From contig JADKDM010000010.1 of NCBI GenBank assembly GCA_016714565.1, positions 190,511-254,510 on the forward strand: a DNA stretch of 64,000 nt, read 5' to 3'. Below the pieces are notes generated by a model. The model was not told the origin of the DNA and searched no databases. It saw only the letters and a list, made by a program, of their open reading frames with translations. Numbering within the stretch: position 1 is the first letter of the stretch; every line of letters begins with the position of its first letter. This document shows, in pieces, positions 61,285 to 64,000 of the stretch. Made by a program: the position numbers and the translations under genes. The DNA comes from Candidatus Villigracilis propinquus (lineage in GTDB: Bacteria > Chloroflexota > Anaerolineae > Anaerolineales > Villigracilaceae).

Positions 61285-62611
61285 CTAGGTGCCTTCTTCC
61301 CAGGAATTCAGGTAGTGAGTCTGTTCCGGGGTGAGGATGTCGATCTTGACGCCCATCGCTTCGAGCTTGAGGCGGGCGATCTCATTGTCAATGTCAGTCG
61401 GGACGGAGTAGACCTTCTTCTCGAGCTTGTCGGCGTTCTTTGCCATGTATTCGGCAGAGAGAGCCTGGTTGGCGAAGGACATGTCCATCACGGAAGCAGG
61501 GTGACCTTCGGCGGAAGCGAGGTTGATCAAGCGGCCTTCGCCGAGGATATTGATCTTGCGTCCGTCCTTGGTGAGATATTGGTCAACGAACGGGCGGACA
61601 CGATTCGGTTCGCCAACGCTCATGGCAGCGAGGGAAGGAATATTGATTTCCATTGAAGTGACCGAGTTGGCAACCAAAGCGCCGTCTTTCATCACTTCAA
61701 AGTGATGCTTGTCGATCACGTTCAAATCACCTGTCACGGTGCAGAAGATATCGCCGATCTTGGATGCATCGGTCATCGGCATGACCTGATAGCCGTCCAT
61801 GACCGCTTCGAGCGCCTTCATCGGGTCGATCTCGGTCACGATGACCTGAGCGCCCATGCCGCGTGCGCGGGAGGCGAGACCACGTCCGCACCAGCCGTAG
61901 CCGGCAACGACGAAGTTCTTGCCAGCCAACAACACGTTGGTGGACGAATGATGCCATCCACGGTGGACTGGCCGGTGCCGTAGCGGTTATCGAATAAGTG
62001 CTTGGTCAACGCATCGTTCCACAGCGATGACGGGGGAATTTCAAAACTTTGTCAGCTTCCATCGCCTTCAAGCGGATGACGCCCGTGGTGGTCTCTTCGG
62101 TACCGCCGATGACGTTAGCGAGCATCTGCTTGCGCTCTGCTTCGCTGAGGCCTTGCGCCCATGAAGCGAGGGATGGCTCGAGCTTTTGAAGCGTCCCATT
62201 TCGATGAAGAAGAGGGATGAAACGAGGTCAGCGCCATCGTCCTGGGTCATGTGGGGTATGCTCCAATGCGGCGCGGATGTGCTTGAAGTAGGTAACTTTG
62301 TCTTCGCCCTTGATGGCATAAACAGGAATTTCGTACTGGTTCACCAAAGCGGCGGCCACATCATCCTGAGTGGAGAGCGGGTTTGAGGCAGTAAGAACGA
62401 TGTCCGCTCCGCCTTCCTGCAGGGTGATCATCAGGTTCGCGGTTTCAGTGGTAACGTGCAAACAGCAGGAAAGGCGCAGTCCCTTGAGAGGCTTTTCTTT
62501 CTTAAAGCGTTCGCGGATGGAACGAAGGACGGGCATTTCGCGTTCCGCCCAATCAATACGGCGGCGTCCGCCTTCGGCTTGTTGTAGGTCTTTGATATCG
62601 TAATTATTCAT
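61285..62611 (-). CDS. ahcY: S-adenosylhomocysteinase, frameshifted
   Basis: Cleaves SAH to homocysteine and adenosine. Fragments: IDWAEREMPVLRSIRERFKK, then LSCCLHVTTETANLMITLQE and VVLTASNPLSTQDD-like (ADIVLTASNPLSTQDDVAAA) in the first frame. Then a region with several shifts (62240-61930) contains DNRYGTGQSTVDGI. Finally FVVAGYGWCGRGLASRARGM (NAD site) and EEGHPASVMD-like (SAEGHPASVMDMSFANQALS) lead to a C-terminus ending YLNSWEEGT. Start ATG 62611 has AAAGGAG upstream. The enzyme is the last gene of the salvage run. Confidence 0.93.
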
Positions 62612-62635
62612 TTAATGCTCCTTTATTTATATCGT

Positions 62636-63602
62636 TCAATTGTTTCTTATTTTACTTGAGAAAACATCCAATTGGCCGCCATCATCAAAGTGCCGGCGGA
62701 AACGTTTTACGAACTCTGCAGCGGTGTAGGAATGGTTCTGCGTGCCGCGCTGTTCGAGGCAGTACACAGCAGAAAGAGAACCGATCTCACCGCACAGTTT
62801 CCAGTCAAAGCCGTGGGAATAGCCTGTCAGGAAGCCTCCACGGAAAGCTTGACCATCACCGGTGGGGTCTACTACTTCATCTTCAGGGACGGTGGGGATA
62901 TGAACCGAGTCGCCATCTGAATACAAGTCAGCACCGTCTTTGCCTCGTGTGATGACGAGCACCTTCACATGATCCAGAATCTGATCCAGGCTCCAGCCTG
63001 TCTTCTTTGAGATCAGACCGAACTCGTAATCATTGCAGAAGAGGAAGCACGGCCCTTCCATATCCCGCGCCAGTTCAGCCCTTCGAGACGTAACACCTGC
63101 TGGCTGGGGTCGTACAAATATTTGATCCCCAACTCGCGGCATTCTGCGGGGAATTTCATCATTGCATCCGGTGCGCTTGGGGAAACGATCACAAGATCCG
63201 GCTTCGTTTCGGCAACTCCTTGATGGACGGGTTGCTGGTAGGCCATTGCACCAGGGTAGAAAGATGCAATTTGAGCAGAATCAAGATCGGTCGTGGCAAA
63301 GAACGAAGCGGTGAAATGCCAGACGACTTTCATCAGCGATGTATCCACACCTTTGGAATCAAGCCAAGCACGATAATCGCCAAAGTCTTCGCCGACGGTT
63401 GCCATCACGCGCGGAGTTTGTCCGAGCAGCGCCATGGTGTAGGCAATATTCGGGGCAATACCGCCGCGTTGTTTGGACATGCCGTCCACAAGGAACGAAA
63501 GGCTGATGGACGCCAGACGTTCGGGAAGTATTTGTTCCTTGAATTGACCGGGAAGGTCATCAGGTAATCGTACGCAACGGAGCCAGTGAGCAAAATATCC
63601 AT
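62636..63602 (-). CDS. PfkB-family sugar/nucleoside kinase, possible adenosine kinase, frameshifted
   Basis: Starts MDILLTGSVAYDYLMTFPG (ATG 63602, AAGGAA upstream). After a shift at about 63547 it continues QRGGIAPNIAYTMALLGQTP and GVDTSLMKVVWHFTASFFAT. A second shift near 63080 leads to FLFCNDYEFGLISKKTGWSL and VLVITRGKDGADLYSDGD. The PfkB anion-hole motif appears as DPTGDGQAFRGGF, whereas the family has D-x-x-G-x-G-D; the catalytic Asp is replaced by Gln here, unless this is a sequence error. Adjacency to ahcY suggests adenosine phosphorylation. About 320 residues. Confidence 0.8.
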
Positions 63603-63623
63603 AGTTATTCCTTGTCGCAGTAA

Positions 63624-63649
63624 ATGGCGCACTCATACGAGTGCGCCAT
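63624..63649. other. 11-bp hairpin upstream of the kinase gene
   Basis: ATGGCGCACTC (63624-63634) pairs perfectly with GAGTGCGCCAT (63639-63649) around ATAC. It lies between the mtnA stop and the kinase start on the minus strand. It has no T-run; it could be a processing or leader hairpin. It does not match a known SAM or SAH riboswitch that I recognise. Confidence 0.45.
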
Positions 63650-63716
63650 AGCTTCATAACAATGAAAAGTTTATCACGGGGATTTGTGAATGTAAAGTTT
63701 TTGAACAATCAATTTT

Positions 63717-64000
63717 CTAAGGTCTATTTTCAACCAGCTTCTTCAAACTCACTTCGAATGGCGGATATGCCACGCCGTTCTCGGTCACGATGCCGGTAAC
63801 AAGTTTATGCGGTGTTACATCGAAGCGATGTTGCCGGGCTTTTGCGTTGGCGGCGCAACGCGCTGGCCTTCAAATTCCAAGCCCAGCACTTCCTGCGGAT
63901 TGCGTTCTTCAATGGGAATCAGATCACCATGCACGAGCGAGAGATCAATTGTGGAGGTTGGCACGACAGGATAAAACGGCACGCCATTATCAAACGCGGC
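63717..64000 (-). CDS. mtnA: Methylthioribose-1-phosphate isomerase MtnA, C-terminal part, frameshifted
   Basis: The minus strand from the window edge reads FDNGVPFYPVVPTSTIDLSL, then HGDLIPIEERNPQEV. After a shift near 63825 it continues FDVTPHKLVTGIVTENGVAY and PPFEVSLKKLVENRP to TAG at 63717. This matches the end of MtnA/eIF2B-like isomerases of methionine salvage, which convert 5-methylthioribose-1-phosphate to the ribulose form. The gene start is outside the window. Confidence 0.85.

Noticed and set aside
62612..62635. SAH riboswitch before ahcY
   Set aside because: Only 24 nt separate the genes, too short for any known SAH or SAM riboswitch.
1..64000. CRISPR arrays, insertion sequences, integrases, phage genes, rRNA genes, replication origin
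   Set aside because: No regularly spaced direct repeats, no transposase or integrase motifs, no rRNA sequence and no DnaA-box cluster were recognised.

Overview
The window looks like a metagenome-type contig from an Anaerolineae-like member of the Chloroflexota (inference). The reasons are many lipoproteins with Thr/Pro-rich linkers, an alpha-aminoadipate (AAA) lysine operon, long WD40 and propeller proteins, a tungsten aldehyde oxidoreductase and moderate GC. The consensus is error-prone: many conserved genes carry 1-nt frameshifts, usually in homopolymers. Two nearly pure homopolymer/GC blocks (2315-2769 and about 54196-54365) look artificial. Broken genes are therefore described here as probable sequence errors rather than biological pseudogenes.

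Layout. 1-505 holds the tail of a probable membrane transporter and a STAS-domain protein. 576-13702, minus strand, is an operon-like run for de novo IMP synthesis: purL, purQ, purC, purE (class II), purF, a purD-purM fusion, stand-alone AICAR transformylase, purN, IMP cyclohydrolase and purB. It covers every step from PRPP to IMP plus adenylosuccinate lyase. 13703-14084 is a divergent control region. It has a sigma70-like promoter for purL on one side and, on the other, a promoter, a lysine-codon-rich leader peptide and an intrinsic terminator in front of lysS. 14085-19339 is the AAA lysine operon: homocitrate synthase with a fused RAM domain, homoaconitase large and small subunits, homoisocitrate dehydrogenase and LysX. 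Its spacers carry palindromic repeats. A tRNA-Pro(CGG) follows on the minus strand.

19524-26365, minus strand, holds a lipoprotein, an M32 carboxypeptidase and a MacAB-like transporter operon ending in an SH3 lipoprotein. 26649-34029, plus strand, holds a GltD-like oxidoreductase and then a tightly coupled set: a membrane-anchored HExxH protein, a DsbA-like/cyclophilin lipoprotein, a PrsW-like protease and TrmI, followed by a TPR/zinc-ribbon protein and a NUDIX hydrolase. 34210-44607, minus strand, holds bL25, a membrane protein, a transporter/GNAT/HAMP-sensor operon, a YHS protein, a Cys-cluster protein, a 15-repeat WD40 membrane protein, and the aldehyde:ferredoxin oxidoreductase with its MoaD-like partner. 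44646-54190, mostly plus strand, holds a thioesterase, an amino-acid racemase, two related lipoproteins, a YbaK deacylase (minus), a cNMP-binding protein, a (p)ppGpp synthetase/hydrolase, MoeA, a VKOR protein with a Cys-rich acidic partner, and a propeller protein cut by the second artefact block. 54386-64000 holds an SpoU methyltransferase, a CDF-like transporter, a G5/3D cell-wall protein, an LCP-family protein, RsmA and two paralogous SH3 lipoproteins. On the minus strand at the end is a methylthio/SAH salvage set: mtnA, a PfkB-family kinase and ahcY.

Two regulatory patterns stand out. The lysS leader can be drawn as a complete leader-peptide attenuator with mutually exclusive hairpins. 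At least seven genes have a TANNNT box exactly 6-7 nt before their start codon and no Shine-Dalgarno sequence, which predicts leaderless mRNAs.
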